DNA of 64,000 bases, taken from assembly GCA_002478865.1 (NCBI GenBank), contig DLJZ01000016.1, forward strand, positions 46,108 through 110,107, read 5' to 3'. This document shows, piece after piece, positions 39,274 through 47,871 of this stretch. The DNA is from Hungatella sp. UBA7603. Its GTDB lineage: Bacteria > Bacillota > Clostridia > Lachnospirales > Lachnospiraceae. Made by a program: the position numbers and the translations under genes. The notes below the pieces were generated by a model. The model was not told the origin of the DNA, searched no databases, and saw only the letters and a list, made by a program, of their open reading frames with translations. Each line of letters starts with the position of its first letter. The first letter of the stretch is position 1.

Positions 39274-39285
39274 GAGGGCGTTAAA

Positions 39286-40095
39286 ATGAACAAACAAATT
39301 GAAAAAGCATACGCCGACCGACCAAAGAATACGGTCTATCAGATAGCCGTGTCTGTCATTGTCCTGGCGTGTATCTTATGGTCTGGCTCTGCAGTCGAGA
39401 TATCAAAGGGAGGATTTTCCGGTCTTCAGATTGCAGGAAATATCTTAAATGGGATTCTTCATCCAGAACCTAAGCTATTATTTAATTTAACCATACAGGG
39501 AGTTCCTTATCTCCTTCTTGAAACTGTTTGCATTGCATTTTTAGGAACCTTGGTAGGCTCAGTTTTAGCCATTCCACTTTCCTTTTTATCGGCTTCCAAT
39601 CTCATGCCTGCGCCAATTGCATTTATCGGTAGATTAATCATCATGGCCATTCGTACCATACCTGCTTTTGTCTATGGTCTGATGTTTATCCGTGTCAGCG
39701 GACCCGGCGCATTTACAGGACTTTTGACCATGTCTGTCTGCTCCATTGGAATGGTATCAAAAATGTACATAGAAGCCATTGAGGATTTGGATACCAGGAT
39801 CTTAGAGTCCTTAGATGCTTGCGGTTGTAATACATTACAGAAGATCCGCTATGGCATTCTTCCTCAGCTTATCCCGAATTTTGCCTCTACAGTTATATAC
39901 CGGTTTGACATTAATTTACGAGATGCTACGGTACTAGGCTTGGTAGGAGCCGGTGGTATCGGTGCGCCTTTGATCTTTGCCATGAATGCTTATCGGTGGA
40001 ATGAGGCGGGATCCATCTTAGTAGGACTTGTAATCTTAGTTCTTTTGGTGGAATATATTTCTACAAAAATTCGAGTAAAGCTGGCCAGGGGGTAG
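39286..40095 (+). CDS. phosphonate-type ABC transporter permease (PhnE family)
   Basis: A 269-residue permease, the second PhnE. It has IRTIPAFVYGLMFIRV and the EAA-type loop ESLDACGCNTLQKIRYGILPQLIP. GGAGGGC-type ribosome binding site upstream. It is followed after 4 bp by the nucleotidase-like gene. Confidence 0.92.
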   Translation: MNKQIEKAYADRPKNTVYQIAVSVIVLACILWSGSAVEISKGGFSGLQIAGNILNGILHPEPKLLFNLTIQGVPYLLLETVCIAFLGTLVGSVLAIPLSFLSASNLMPAPIAFIGRLIIMAIRTIPAFVYGLMFIRVSGPGAFTGLLTMSVCSIGMVSKMYIEAIEDLDTRILESLDACGCNTLQKIRYGILPQLIPNFASTVIYRFDINLRDATVLGLVGAGGIGAPLIFAMNAYRWNEAGSILVGLVILVLLVEYISTKIRVKLARG

Positions 40096-40099
40096 ATGA

Positions 40100-41620
40100 A
40101 TGAAACGACATGCAACCATTTATTATACCTCAGATGTCCATGGATTTTTATTTCCAACCTCTTATGGAGATAAAGAAGTAAAGGCCATGGGACTTCTAAG
40201 CTGTGTTACAAACTTTAAAAAAGATAGTAATACCTTAATCTTTGATGGGGGCGATACCTTGCAGGGTTCCCCCATGGCATCCTACATCACAGCACAAGGA
40301 GGAGAGCTCCTAGAGTCAGAACCCCTTGCTCTTGTATATAATAAAGCAGGGTATGATGCTGTGGTTCCTGGAAATCACGACTTTAACTTTGGTTATGAAC
40401 GACTGTCCCATTATTACAATACCCTTAACGGAGTTTGTCTCTGTGCTAATGTGGAAGATCCAAGGAATGAGCTAAAGCTTACAAACAGCCAGATATTTAC
40501 CCTGGGAAATGGGCTTCGCATTGGAGTAACAGGCGTTGTTACGGATTATGTAAACGTTTGGGAAAATCCGGAGCATATTAAGGATATTCAAATTACAGAG
40601 GCTTTTCAAGCAGCTAAGAAAGAACTATCCATCCTAAAGGATCAGTGCGATGTTACAGTCTGCATCTATCATGGTGGTTATGAATGTGATCTGATAACCG
40701 GTGAAGTTTTAAGCACCAGCGGTGAAAATGTAGGCTATCGAATCTTAAAAGAGCTGGATTATGATATCCTGCTTACGGCTCATCAGCATATGCCTGTCTC
40801 AGGAAGGAATCTTTTTGGAACCCATACCTTACAGGTGATGCCCAATGCGGTACAGTATGCAAAGATTGATATCACAGTCTCAGAGGGTAAAACCTTGGTG
40901 GAATCTATGATTTGCCCAGCAGGGGATCACCATGAGGCGGAACCATATGCGACCCTTCTTCCCTTGGAAGGAGAGGTACAAACGTGGCTTGATGTGAGCA
41001 TCGGAAGATTCAAGGAACCAGTGTTAGAAAAGAGCAAACTCGATATGGCCATGTATGGCTCTGAAATTGCAGATTTCTTCAACCAGATACAGCTTGAATA
41101 TACAGGGGCTAATATTTCCTGTGTAGGCCTTGGCAATACTCCTATGAGTCTGCCGGAGCATGTTACCATGAGGGATCTGGTAAGAGTGTATCCCTTTACC
41201 AATACTCTTGTGGTGATTTCTATTGACGAAGTGGCTCTGAAAAAAGCTCTGGAGCGTTGCGCCGAATACTTTACGGTAAATGATGGAATCATGGAGATTT
41301 CTGAGACGTTCTTAAACCCTAAGGTGGAGCATTATAACTACGATTATTTCGCAGGGATCACCTACGAAGTAGATGTAAGAGAACCTGTAGGAAGCCGGGT
41401 GAAGGAGATTCGATTTGAGGGTGAGCCATTAAATGGCCGCAGCTTAAGCCTTTGCATGAGCGACTATAGAGCCAGCGGAACCGGGGGTTATGAAGTGTAC
41501 AAAACCTGCCCGGTATTAAAGCGTTTGGGTGCAGAAGTACCTGAGCTTGCCCTGGATTATCTGAGAAAGCATCCTGTGGTTGAGATTCAAAAAAAGGGGA
41601 GCATGGTCCTTTATAAATAA
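40100..41620 (+). CDS. 5'-nucleotidase/UshA-like metallophosphatase, cytoplasmic
   Basis: A 506-residue enzyme with an N-terminal calcineurin-like metallophosphatase domain: metal motifs SDVHG (residues 11-15), FDGGDTLQGSP, GNHDFNFG and AHQHM. The C-terminal half is a 5'-nucleotidase substrate-binding domain ending in a SDYRASGTGGY-type motif. Unlike UshA it has no signal peptide, so it would act on imported phosphoesters inside the cell. It is the last gene of the LacI-Phn operon, 4 bp after the second permease. Nucleotides, cyclic nucleotides or other phosphoesters are possible substrates. Confidence 0.9.
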   Translation: MKRHATIYYTSDVHGFLFPTSYGDKEVKAMGLLSCVTNFKKDSNTLIFDGGDTLQGSPMASYITAQGGELLESEPLALVYNKAGYDAVVPGNHDFNFGYERLSHYYNTLNGVCLCANVEDPRNELKLTNSQIFTLGNGLRIGVTGVVTDYVNVWENPEHIKDIQITEAFQAAKKELSILKDQCDVTVCIYHGGYECDLITGEVLSTSGENVGYRILKELDYDILLTAHQHMPVSGRNLFGTHTLQVMPNAVQYAKIDITVSEGKTLVESMICPAGDHHEAEPYATLLPLEGEVQTWLDVSIGRFKEPVLEKSKLDMAMYGSEIADFFNQIQLEYTGANISCVGLGNTPMSLPEHVTMRDLVRVYPFTNTLVVISIDEVALKKALERCAEYFTVNDGIMEISETFLNPKVEHYNYDYFAGITYEVDVREPVGSRVKEIRFEGEPLNGRSLSLCMSDYRASGTGGYEVYKTCPVLKRLGAEVPELALDYLRKHPVVEIQKKGSMVLYK

Positions 41621-41676
41621 ATGGCTGTCCTCACCAAAATAACAAAAATATTCCACTTTGGCTTTAAAAATTTTAC

Positions 41677-41705
41677 TTGACAAAAAAGCATTGATGCTTT
41701 AGTCT
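41677..41705 (+). promoter_or_regulatory. candidate amtB promoter with palindrome in spacer
   Basis: Consensus TTGACA (41677-41682), 17-bp spacer, poor -10 TAGTCT (41700-41705). The spacer holds a perfect palindrome AAAGCAT-TG-ATGCTTT (41685-41700), a possible operator. Confidence 0.45.
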
Positions 41706-41746
41706 AGCTATATACTTTACAAAACGAAGTTAACAATCATTTTCAA

Positions 41747-41802
41747 GGCAAAGAAGCCATAACTATGTGCAGTGTCGCACAAGGTTATGGCTTAATTTTT
41801 TT
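41747..41802 (+). promoter_or_regulatory. ANTAR-type dual-hairpin antitermination leader of amtB
   Basis: Hairpin P1 is GGC[AAAGAA]GCC (41747-41758) and hairpin P2 is TGTGC[AGTGTC]GCACA (41766-41781). Both have six-base loops with A at position 1 and G at position 4, the signature recognised by ANTAR antiterminators. The 3' arm of P1 overlaps the 5' arm of a terminator (AAGCCATAAC 41754-41763 with GTTATGGCTT 41784-41793, then seven T), so P1 and the terminator are mutually exclusive. An ANTAR regulator should therefore switch amtB-glnK on when it binds. No ANTAR gene is seen in the window. Confidence 0.75.
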
Positions 41803-41830
41803 ACCCAAAATTAAGAAAGAGGTGCTTTTT

Positions 41831-43066
41831 ATGGATCACGGAGATTTTTCATGGATGCTTACTTGTTCCGCTCTCGTATTTATCATGACCCCTGGGCTGG
41901 CATTTTTTTACGGAGGTCTGGTAAAACGAAAAAATGTAGTAAATACCATTATGTCATCAGCGATTATGATGGGAGTTGGTTCGATTCTTTGGGTTTTGAT
42001 CGGATTTTCCCTCTCCTTTAGCGGAGATATTGGAGGTGTCATCGGCAATCTTAACTGGTTCGGTCTTAACTTCGATACGTTTACCGATGCCACTCATCCT
42101 TATCCAAATACTCTGGTATTTGCAATCTTTCAGATGATGTTCGCAATCATTGCCCCAGCCTTAATTACGGGAGCAGTGGCAGAGCGAATGAAGTTTACTT
42201 CACTGGTAATTTTTGTGGCATTGTGGTCTATCATCGTGTATTATCCCCTTGCACACATGGTTTGGGGCGGCGGTTTCTTGTTCCAGATCGGTTCCGTTGA
42301 CTTTGCAGGAGGAAACGTAGTTCATATCAGTTCTGGAGTGAGTGCACTGGTTCTATCCTTCCTTCTTGGAAAACGGAGACACTTAGGTAAAGCACCGTAT
42401 CACCCTCATAACGTTCCGTTTGTATTCCTGGGAGCAGCACTTTTATGGTTTGGTTGGTTTGGTTTTAACGGAGGCAGCGCATTGGCAGCCAATGAACTGG
42501 CAGCTCACGCATTCATGACAACCAATACAGCAGCAGCTTCCGCACTTCTTTCCTGGATTTTAATAGAAGTAATTAAAAACGGAAAGCCTACCCTGGTAGG
42601 AACTTCTACCGGCCTTGTTATCGGCCTGGTTGCCATAACCCCTGGTGCAGGATTTGTACCGATTTGGGCGGCTATCATCATCGGAGCATTGGTTAGTCCA
42701 ATCTGCTATTACTTTATTAATGTAATCAAACCTAAGTTTGGATATGATGATGCACTTGACGTATTTGGGTGCCACGGAATTGGTGGTATCTGGGGTGGCA
42801 TTGCTACTGGTATCTTTGCAAACACAAAGATTAACTCATCAGCACCTTTTAATGGTCTTGTATACGGAGATGCCACCTTATTGGTTCGTCAGATTGCAGC
42901 CATTGTAATAACCATTATCATTGCCATCGTAGGAACTGTAATAGCAGCAAAAGTCGCTTCCCTGATCACCAAGGGCATTAAAGTATCCAATAAGGATGAG
43001 ATGATTGGCCTTGATGTATCAGAGCATGGGGAAACAGCTTATCCGGCATTTAATGGTATGGATTAA
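41831..43066 (+). CDS. amtB: ammonium transporter
   Basis: A 411-residue Amt/MEP/Rh-family channel with eleven predicted membrane segments. ATG at 41831 with AGAGGTG upstream is chosen; an upstream in-frame ATG at 41765 lies within the leader hairpin. Family landmarks: TPGLAFFYGGLVKRKNV, WFGWFGFNGGSA and DVFGCHGIGGIWGGIATG with a pore His. It imports ammonium and is followed after 18 bp by its PII regulator GlnK. An ANTAR-type leader controls it. Confidence 0.95.
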   Translation: MDHGDFSWMLTCSALVFIMTPGLAFFYGGLVKRKNVVNTIMSSAIMMGVGSILWVLIGFSLSFSGDIGGVIGNLNWFGLNFDTFTDATHPYPNTLVFAIFQMMFAIIAPALITGAVAERMKFTSLVIFVALWSIIVYYPLAHMVWGGGFLFQIGSVDFAGGNVVHISSGVSALVLSFLLGKRRHLGKAPYHPHNVPFVFLGAALLWFGWFGFNGGSALAANELAAHAFMTTNTAAASALLSWILIEVIKNGKPTLVGTSTGLVIGLVAITPGAGFVPIWAAIIIGALVSPICYYFINVIKPKFGYDDALDVFGCHGIGGIWGGIATGIFANTKINSSAPFNGLVYGDATLLVRQIAAIVITIIIAIVGTVIAAKVASLITKGIKVSNKDEMIGLDVSEHGETAYPAFNGMD

Positions 43067-43084
43067 GAGAAGGGGGACGATCTC

Positions 43085-43426
43085 ATGAAGAAAATAGAAG
43101 CATTTATCCGGCCAGAAAAGCTGGAGGATATTAAAGATATTATGGAAGAGCAGAAGTTAAACGGCTTAAGCATCAGTCAGGTTATGGGTTGCGGAAATCA
43201 GAAGGGCTGGACAGAATATGTCCGCGGTGCTGAAGTTGATTATAATTTTCTCACGAAAATTAAGCTAGAAATGGTAGTAGCTGACGATCAGGTGGAAACG
43301 GTCATCAGCAGAATTACTCAAAAAGCTTACACCGGAGAATATGGGGATGGGAAGATCTTCATATCGGATATTCAGGATGCGGTTCGCATTCGTACCGGGG
43401 AGCGCGGGGAAGACGCGATAAAGTAG
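43085..43426 (+). CDS. glnK: PII nitrogen-regulatory protein (GlnK type)
   Basis: A 113-residue PII protein. The T-loop spans about 37-55 (GNQKGWTEYVRGAEVDYNFLTK). The usual uridylylated Tyr51 is Val here; Tyr45 and Tyr53 are nearby. The C-terminal signature TGEYGDGKIFI is intact. It should sense ATP/ADP and 2-oxoglutarate and block the AmtB pore when nitrogen is plentiful. Confidence 0.94.
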   Translation: MKKIEAFIRPEKLEDIKDIMEEQKLNGLSISQVMGCGNQKGWTEYVRGAEVDYNFLTKIKLEMVVADDQVETVISRITQKAYTGEYGDGKIFISDIQDAVRIRTGERGEDAIK

Positions 43427-43446
43427 TTTCTTCTATATATAATAGA

Positions 43447-43485
43447 GCAGTGGACTGGAGTTGCTACCAGACACTGCTTTTTTTT
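43447..43485 (+). terminator. intrinsic terminator of amtB-glnK
   Basis: GCAGTG and CTGG (from 43447) pair with CCAG and CACTGC (43467-43477) with a small internal mismatch, followed by nine T. Confidence 0.88.
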
Positions 43486-43565
43486 GTAAAATCGAAAATC
43501 ATATTGGAACATACAAGTCCCCTTCTAACCCATGAGTTCAGAAAGTAATGTTGTTTAAGTATGAA

Positions 43566-43608
43566 AAAATACCCCCCAAACTCATTTTTTTGTTTAGCGG
43601 GTATTATC
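43566..43608 (-). terminator. intrinsic terminator of the minus-strand MATE gene
   Basis: On the minus strand AATACCC pairs with GGGTATT, with further imperfect pairing, then TTTTT. It ends the Rrf2-MATE unit. Confidence 0.7.
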
Positions 43609-43640
43609 CTATGGTTAATCCATATTAAAATATGAATGTC

Positions 43641-45020
43641 TTATTTTCCTGGTTCCTTTCTCATCTCTTTCATAACGGAGCCGTATCCACGTATAAAGAA
43701 AAATAATGTTACAGCGCTTCCAATGATATCCGATATAGGCCGCGAATACCAAAGTCCGTCCATACCCCAAATTAGTGGTAGTGTATAAATCATAAATGCA
43801 AATAAACCTATTTGATAAAAAACACTTAGAAATGAGGAGATTTTCTCTTTACCAGTCAGCATCATGAAACACAGGCTAGTTGGAACAACAGTAGCTAATG
43901 GTAACAAAAAAGTAAATTTACGCAAGCCATCTAAAGTCAATGGTACTAAAGATGGGTCATTAATAAAGAGGGAGACCCAAAACCCAGGGAAGACTTGAAT
44001 AAGAATAAGTCCAATCAATAAGATTACGGTATTCCATAATAGTGCCAATTTGAATACGGCAAAGGCTCTTTTATAATTTTTCTTGGCATAGTTATATCCT
44101 GCAATAGGTTGTAAGCCCTGACCAATACCATGCATAGGCATTAAAAATATTAATAAAATGGAATTTATTGCAGTCATCACTCCTACGGAAGATTCTCCTC
44201 CATGCAATGCCAATGAGTAATTTCCCACAAGTTGTGTAATGCTTATTGAAAGCTGGTTAGCAAAAGGAACAATCCCGATTTTTAAAATTGATTTGAGTAT
44301 TGGTAGAGCGGGGAGAAACATGGCTTTTGACAGTCTTAAATAGGAGTGTCTGCTTATAAAATATCCAAAGCCAATTGCGGTGACAATACTCTGAGATATG
44401 ATGGTAGCAATTGCCGCGCCGGCAATTCCCATGTGTAAACCCAATATTAAAATTGTATCTAAAATGATATTGAGAATACATCCAGTTAGTGTAAGTACTG
44501 CAGATAACGTTGGTCGTCCATCTGCTCTTATAATGACTGGTAATGTGAAGCTGAACATATTAAAAATAGTTCCTAAAATTATAATTGATATATAGCTCTC
44601 AGCATAAGATGCGGATTGGCCGGTGAGACCAAGCACCCCCCAGAATTGTTGCTTAAAAACAAAAAATAGAATTGTGATCGCCAAACTGACAATGGTAACA
44701 TAAGTAAAGGCGTTTCCTGCTGTTTTTTCCGCTGTTTCCTTTTGATTTTCTCCAAGTCTCATAGATATGTTTGCACTGGCGCCGATGGCGATCAAGGCTG
44801 ATATTGCCAAAATAATTGTTGTTATTGGCATCGTATACCCTATACCGCTTAAAGCTAATGTACCGCCCTCTTTAATATGACCGATAAAAATTCGATTAAT
44901 CACCTGATATAAAGAATTTACAATTAGTCCAAGCGCAGTAGGAATAGAATACTGTGCTAGTAATTTCCAAATTGGTTTTTGCTCCAGATCATCAATAATT
45001 TCTGTTTTATTTTTATTCAT
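43641..45020 (-). CDS. MATE family efflux transporter
   Basis: A 459-residue, twelve-segment MATE pump of the MepA/NorM-like group: NSLYQVINRIFIGHI near the N-terminus and GIGQGLQPIAGYNYAKK in the second half. It is much less like the MATE at 19667 than two recent paralogues would be. Codon use is more AT-rich than in the neighbouring amtB operon. It lies 87 bp after an Rrf2-family gene on the same strand, which is probably its regulator. Confidence 0.9.
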   Translation of the reverse strand: MNKNKTEIIDDLEQKPIWKLLAQYSIPTALGLIVNSLYQVINRIFIGHIKEGGTLALSGIGYTMPITTIILAISALIAIGASANISMRLGENQKETAEKTAGNAFTYVTIVSLAITILFFVFKQQFWGVLGLTGQSASYAESYISIIILGTIFNMFSFTLPVIIRADGRPTLSAVLTLTGCILNIILDTILILGLHMGIAGAAIATIISQSIVTAIGFGYFISRHSYLRLSKAMFLPALPILKSILKIGIVPFANQLSISITQLVGNYSLALHGGESSVGVMTAINSILLIFLMPMHGIGQGLQPIAGYNYAKKNYKRAFAVFKLALLWNTVILLIGLILIQVFPGFWVSLFINDPSLVPLTLDGLRKFTFLLPLATVVPTSLCFMMLTGKEKISSFLSVFYQIGLFAFMIYTLPLIWGMDGLWYSRPISDIIGSAVTLFFFIRGYGSVMKEMRKEPGK

Positions 45021-45107
45021 CTCGTTTCTCCTTTTCGTAGATATTGTAGATATATATAGTCCTTTATTACGATAAATATTAATAACACTTATATCTTTAA
45101 TAAAGTG

Positions 45108-45512
45108 TTATTTTTTCTGATTTCTTTTTAAAGAACTTAATTCAAATAGCTTTTTTTCATGTAAATACTGTTCCATAATAATTTCTGCATCATTCATTAC
45201 CTTTTGTATCGGGCATCCCTTTTCTTGCTGTATTCCACACTCAAAAAGCAGACCATTCCCCTCAATTGCTTGTATGATATCCATAAAGCTAATGGTTTCA
45301 GCAGATTTTCGTAATGTATACCCCCCACTGGCTCCAGACACAGATTCAACCAGTCCTGCCTTAACAAGTTGAGTCAAAATTTTAGATAAATAAGTAACAG
45401 ATACTTGAAATTGCTTTGCTAGTACGTGTACACTAAACTTTTCGCCTTGATTCTGATCAATCATGTATAATATGGTGTGTAAAGCATAATTTGTTGCTTT
45501 CGTATATTTCAT
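45108..45512 (-). CDS. Rrf2 family transcriptional regulator
   Basis: A 134-residue Rrf2-type regulator with winged helix-turn-helix (FSVHVLAKQFQVSVTYLSKILTQL) and a GASGGYTL wing. It has only two cysteines in the sensor region (Cys92, Cys100) rather than the three of IscR/NsrR, so an iron-sulfur cluster is uncertain; thiol or ligand sensing is possible. It is upstream of and co-directional with a MATE pump. An AGAC-N7-GTCT palindrome overlaps its predicted transcription start, consistent with autoregulation. Confidence 0.9.
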   Translation of the reverse strand: MKYTKATNYALHTILYMIDQNQGEKFSVHVLAKQFQVSVTYLSKILTQLVKAGLVESVSGASGGYTLRKSAETISFMDIIQAIEGNGLLFECGIQQEKGCPIQKVMNDAEIIMEQYLHEKKLFELSSLKRNQKK

Positions 45513-45535
45513 TTTATTCTCCTTAAAGACATTAA

Positions 45536-45582
45536 AGACTCTATTTGTCTATGATGATATCAGCTTTCAAAAATTTTGTCAA
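45536..45582 (-). promoter_or_regulatory. promoter and candidate operator of the Rrf2 gene
   Basis: On the minus strand TTGACA (45577-45582), 17-bp spacer, TATCAT (45554-45559). The palindrome AGAC-N7-GTCT (45536-45550) spans the predicted start site and is a candidate Rrf2 operator. Confidence 0.65.
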
Positions 45583-45845
45583 CATAAAAACAAATGCTAC
45601 TATGTTTCAAAATGACATTATTAAACTAAGCATGAAGCACAGAAACGTAATTCAAGCTTACTAGATATTTCTTTTTTCCATTCCCAAACAAATGTTTTTA
45701 CGGTATAAGTCGTACATATTCAGATTATTTATTATGGCAGGTGCTATCTTTGCAGGATGAAATAATCCTAGAACATCGTAAGATTTTCGATTAAATAGAC
45801 AACCTTGCTTGCATATGGTTTATAAAGAGCAAAAAGGCTGGTTTC
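45583..45845. other. AT-rich intergenic stretch upstream of the recombinase unit
   Basis: No convincing ORF, RNA or long repeat is seen. It contains the divergent upstream regions of the Rrf2 gene and of the small ORF at 45846, and marks the left side of the accessory region. Confidence 0.5.
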
Positions 45846-46040
45846 ATGAATAAGGGTAATCTCAAGGCGGTTTCTATTTTTAAGGAAAAGGGAAGTGACT
45901 TCAATGAGCGATTCACTAGTTCAATTTTAACTTTTTTGGAATCCAATGATTATATGATTAAGGATTCCAAAGCAATAAAAAGTCGTTCGGTAGGCAGCGA
46001 GCAAATAGAAGACGAAAGGGAGCGCGAGAATGATTGTTAA
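45846..46040 (+). CDS. small hypothetical protein before the recombinase
   Basis: A 64-residue, charged protein with no recognised domain. Its C-terminus is rich in Glu and Arg and its 3' end overlaps the recombinase start by 11 bp, which suggests translational coupling and that the ORF is real. Its own ribosome binding site is weak. Small accessory proteins encoded beside serine recombinases can act as directionality factors, but nothing in this sequence shows that. Confidence 0.5.
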   Translation: MNKGNLKAVSIFKEKGSDFNERFTSSILTFLESNDYMIKDSKAIKSRSVGSEQIEDERERENDC

Positions 46041-47628
46041 TGATAACCATACCAGTGCAGAACTTAAACAATTCGTAAATGAATATAAAGTTGCTGTTTA
46101 TCTGAGGCTATCAAAAGAAGATGAAACAATCGGTCAATCAACCAGCATAGAAAACCAAAGAAATATACTTATGGAATATGTACGTTTACAGGGTTGGGTC
46201 TGTCACAAAGTATACATAGATGACGGGTACTCTGGTCTTCGTTTTGACCGTCCTGGATTTAGACAGTTACTAAGTGATATTGAAAAAAAGAAAATAAATT
46301 TAGTGATAACAAAAGATTTGTCTCGGTTAGGGCGTGACTATATCGCAACAGGCTACTACCTGGAACGGTATTTTCCAGAAAAAAATATACGTTACATTGC
46401 CTTAAGCGACGGCATCGATACCAGTACCACGGACAGCTTTAATGACATGGGTCCTTTTAAATCTCTTTTAAATGATATGTACGCAAAGGATATTTCCAAG
46501 AAAATACGTTTTGTATTTGATCAAAAGAGGAAAAGAGGCCAATTCATTGGTGCATTTGCTCCTTATGGGTATTTAAAAGACCCCAATAACAAAAATAAAT
46601 TAATCATCGACCCATATGCCTCCTCCATTGTAGTACGCATGTACAACCTAATCCTCAACGATAACAGTATGGGAGCCATAGCTAAGATTTTAAATGAAGA
46701 AAAAGTACCGTCCCCCATTGCTTACAAGGAGACCTTCTGCAACTATAAAAACAGAAGAACGGATCGGAGATTATGGAATCAGGGAATGATAAAAAACGTA
46801 TGCACCAATCCCACATATCTTGGCCATATGGCACAAAAAAGATCAGAAAGAGTCAACTATAAATCAAAGAAAATGAAAAATTACAAACAATCAGAATGGA
46901 TCATCGTTGAGAATACCCATGAACCCATTATAGAGCAAGATCAATACAATCTGGTACAGGAGATGATTGTTAAAAAGGCCGTTCTTTACTCAAGAAAGGA
47001 TGGAGCAAAACATCTGCTTAATGGTTTGGTATACTGTAAGGAGTGTGGGGCAAAGCTCACATATAAGAAGGTGAATGGGCAACATAAAATGAACTGTATC
47101 ATGTATTTAAAGCACGGAAAAGATTATTGCTGCAGTCATTATATTGATGAAGAAACTTTAAATGATTTTGTTGTGAAGGAACTTATAAACATTGCTGATA
47201 AAGTGTTACCCCTGGATTATGAGACCCAATTTGGGTCTTTGGTGAAAAAGGAAAAATTAGATATGTACGGTGGGGAAATCCTTCAGTTAGAGAAGCGATG
47301 TGGGGAGATACAGACATATATAAAAAGGTTATATGAGGATAGAGTGAAAAATATCATTGCAAATGATACATTTATTAGTCTGCTTAATGATTATAGCAAA
47401 GAAAAAGAAACAATAAACACACAATATCAGCATATAAAAAAGTTGCAGCAAGAGTTGAAAGCTTCTCAAATTGGGAGTGAGGATTATAAAAAATGTCTTA
47501 TAGATATTATTCAATTTAAAACAACAGATAAAGCGATACTGACACAACTAATTGAGAAGATTGATATAGACAAAGATAGGAATGTATTTATCAGTTATAA
47601 TTTTAAAAATCCATTTCCTAACGAATAA
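46030..47628 (+). CDS. large serine recombinase
   Basis: A 532-residue site-specific recombinase. The resolvase-type catalytic domain (about 20-170) has Ser28 in YLRLSKEDE, and TKDLSRLGRDY is the conserved Arg region. It is followed by a Recombinase domain (about 195-300), a zinc ribbon (CKECGAKL and a second Cys pair at about 340-380) and a coiled-coil-like C-terminus. Such enzymes integrate, excise or invert DNA. No other integrative-element genes are nearby. Ten bases after its stop lies a motif shared with the collagen-like gene at 48872, and a second C-terminal remnant of the same family lies just before that gene. Confidence 0.93.
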   Translation: MIVNDNHTSAELKQFVNEYKVAVYLRLSKEDETIGQSTSIENQRNILMEYVRLQGWVCHKVYIDDGYSGLRFDRPGFRQLLSDIEKKKINLVITKDLSRLGRDYIATGYYLERYFPEKNIRYIALSDGIDTSTTDSFNDMGPFKSLLNDMYAKDISKKIRFVFDQKRKRGQFIGAFAPYGYLKDPNNKNKLIIDPYASSIVVRMYNLILNDNSMGAIAKILNEEKVPSPIAYKETFCNYKNRRTDRRLWNQGMIKNVCTNPTYLGHMAQKRSERVNYKSKKMKNYKQSEWIIVENTHEPIIEQDQYNLVQEMIVKKAVLYSRKDGAKHLLNGLVYCKECGAKLTYKKVNGQHKMNCIMYLKHGKDYCCSHYIDEETLNDFVVKELINIADKVLPLDYETQFGSLVKKEKLDMYGGEILQLEKRCGEIQTYIKRLYEDRVKNIIANDTFISLLNDYSKEKETINTQYQHIKKLQQELKASQIGSEDYKKCLIDIIQFKTTDKAILTQLIEKIDIDKDRNVFISYNFKNPFPNE

Positions 47629-47668
47629 ATTAATAAACATATGTTGAACGGAGCAACCGGTCCGGCGG
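47596..47668 (+). repeat. direct repeat copy 1: recombinase 3' end plus collagen 5' start
   Basis: About 73 bp aligns with 48835-48909 at roughly three quarters identity. It covers the last codons of the recombinase (YNFKNPFP), its stop, and CATATGTTGAACGGAGC (47638-47654), which reads into a short collagen-like LNGATGP. Confidence 0.75.
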
Positions 47669-47825
47669 TTCAAATATTTCCTATATTATATCACAAACTT
47701 ATGTAGATACGGCACCTGCTACCACCACCTCCACTTATGAGGTGCGTGTCATTACTGAATATGTGTCCAATGTTTCCTTTATAAGTTCAGAATATTATAA
47801 TAATATAAGCCTCCTTATAATCTAG
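47641..47825 (+). pseudogene. collapsed, frameshifted collagen-like gene
   Basis: An ATG at 47641 opens MLNGATGP, matching the start of the collagen-like protein at 48872, but this frame soon stops. In the next frame a coherent peptide of about 52 residues runs from GSNISYIISQTYVDTAP (47667) to ISLLII and a stop at 47823. It looks like the C-terminal domain of a spore-surface-type protein. The simplest reading is a collagen-like gene that lost nearly all its Gly-X-Y repeats and shifted frame at the junction. Confidence 0.6.
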
Positions 47826-47828
47826 TTT

Positions 47829-47871
47829 AAAAAAACAGGTAGCCTTGAAGATAAAGACTGCCTGTTTTTTT
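47829..47871 (+). terminator. intrinsic terminator
   Basis: AAAAAACAGGTAG pairs with CTGCCTGTTTTTT (one G-T pair), starting 4 bp after the remnant's stop. A- and T-runs on both sides. Confidence 0.88.
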
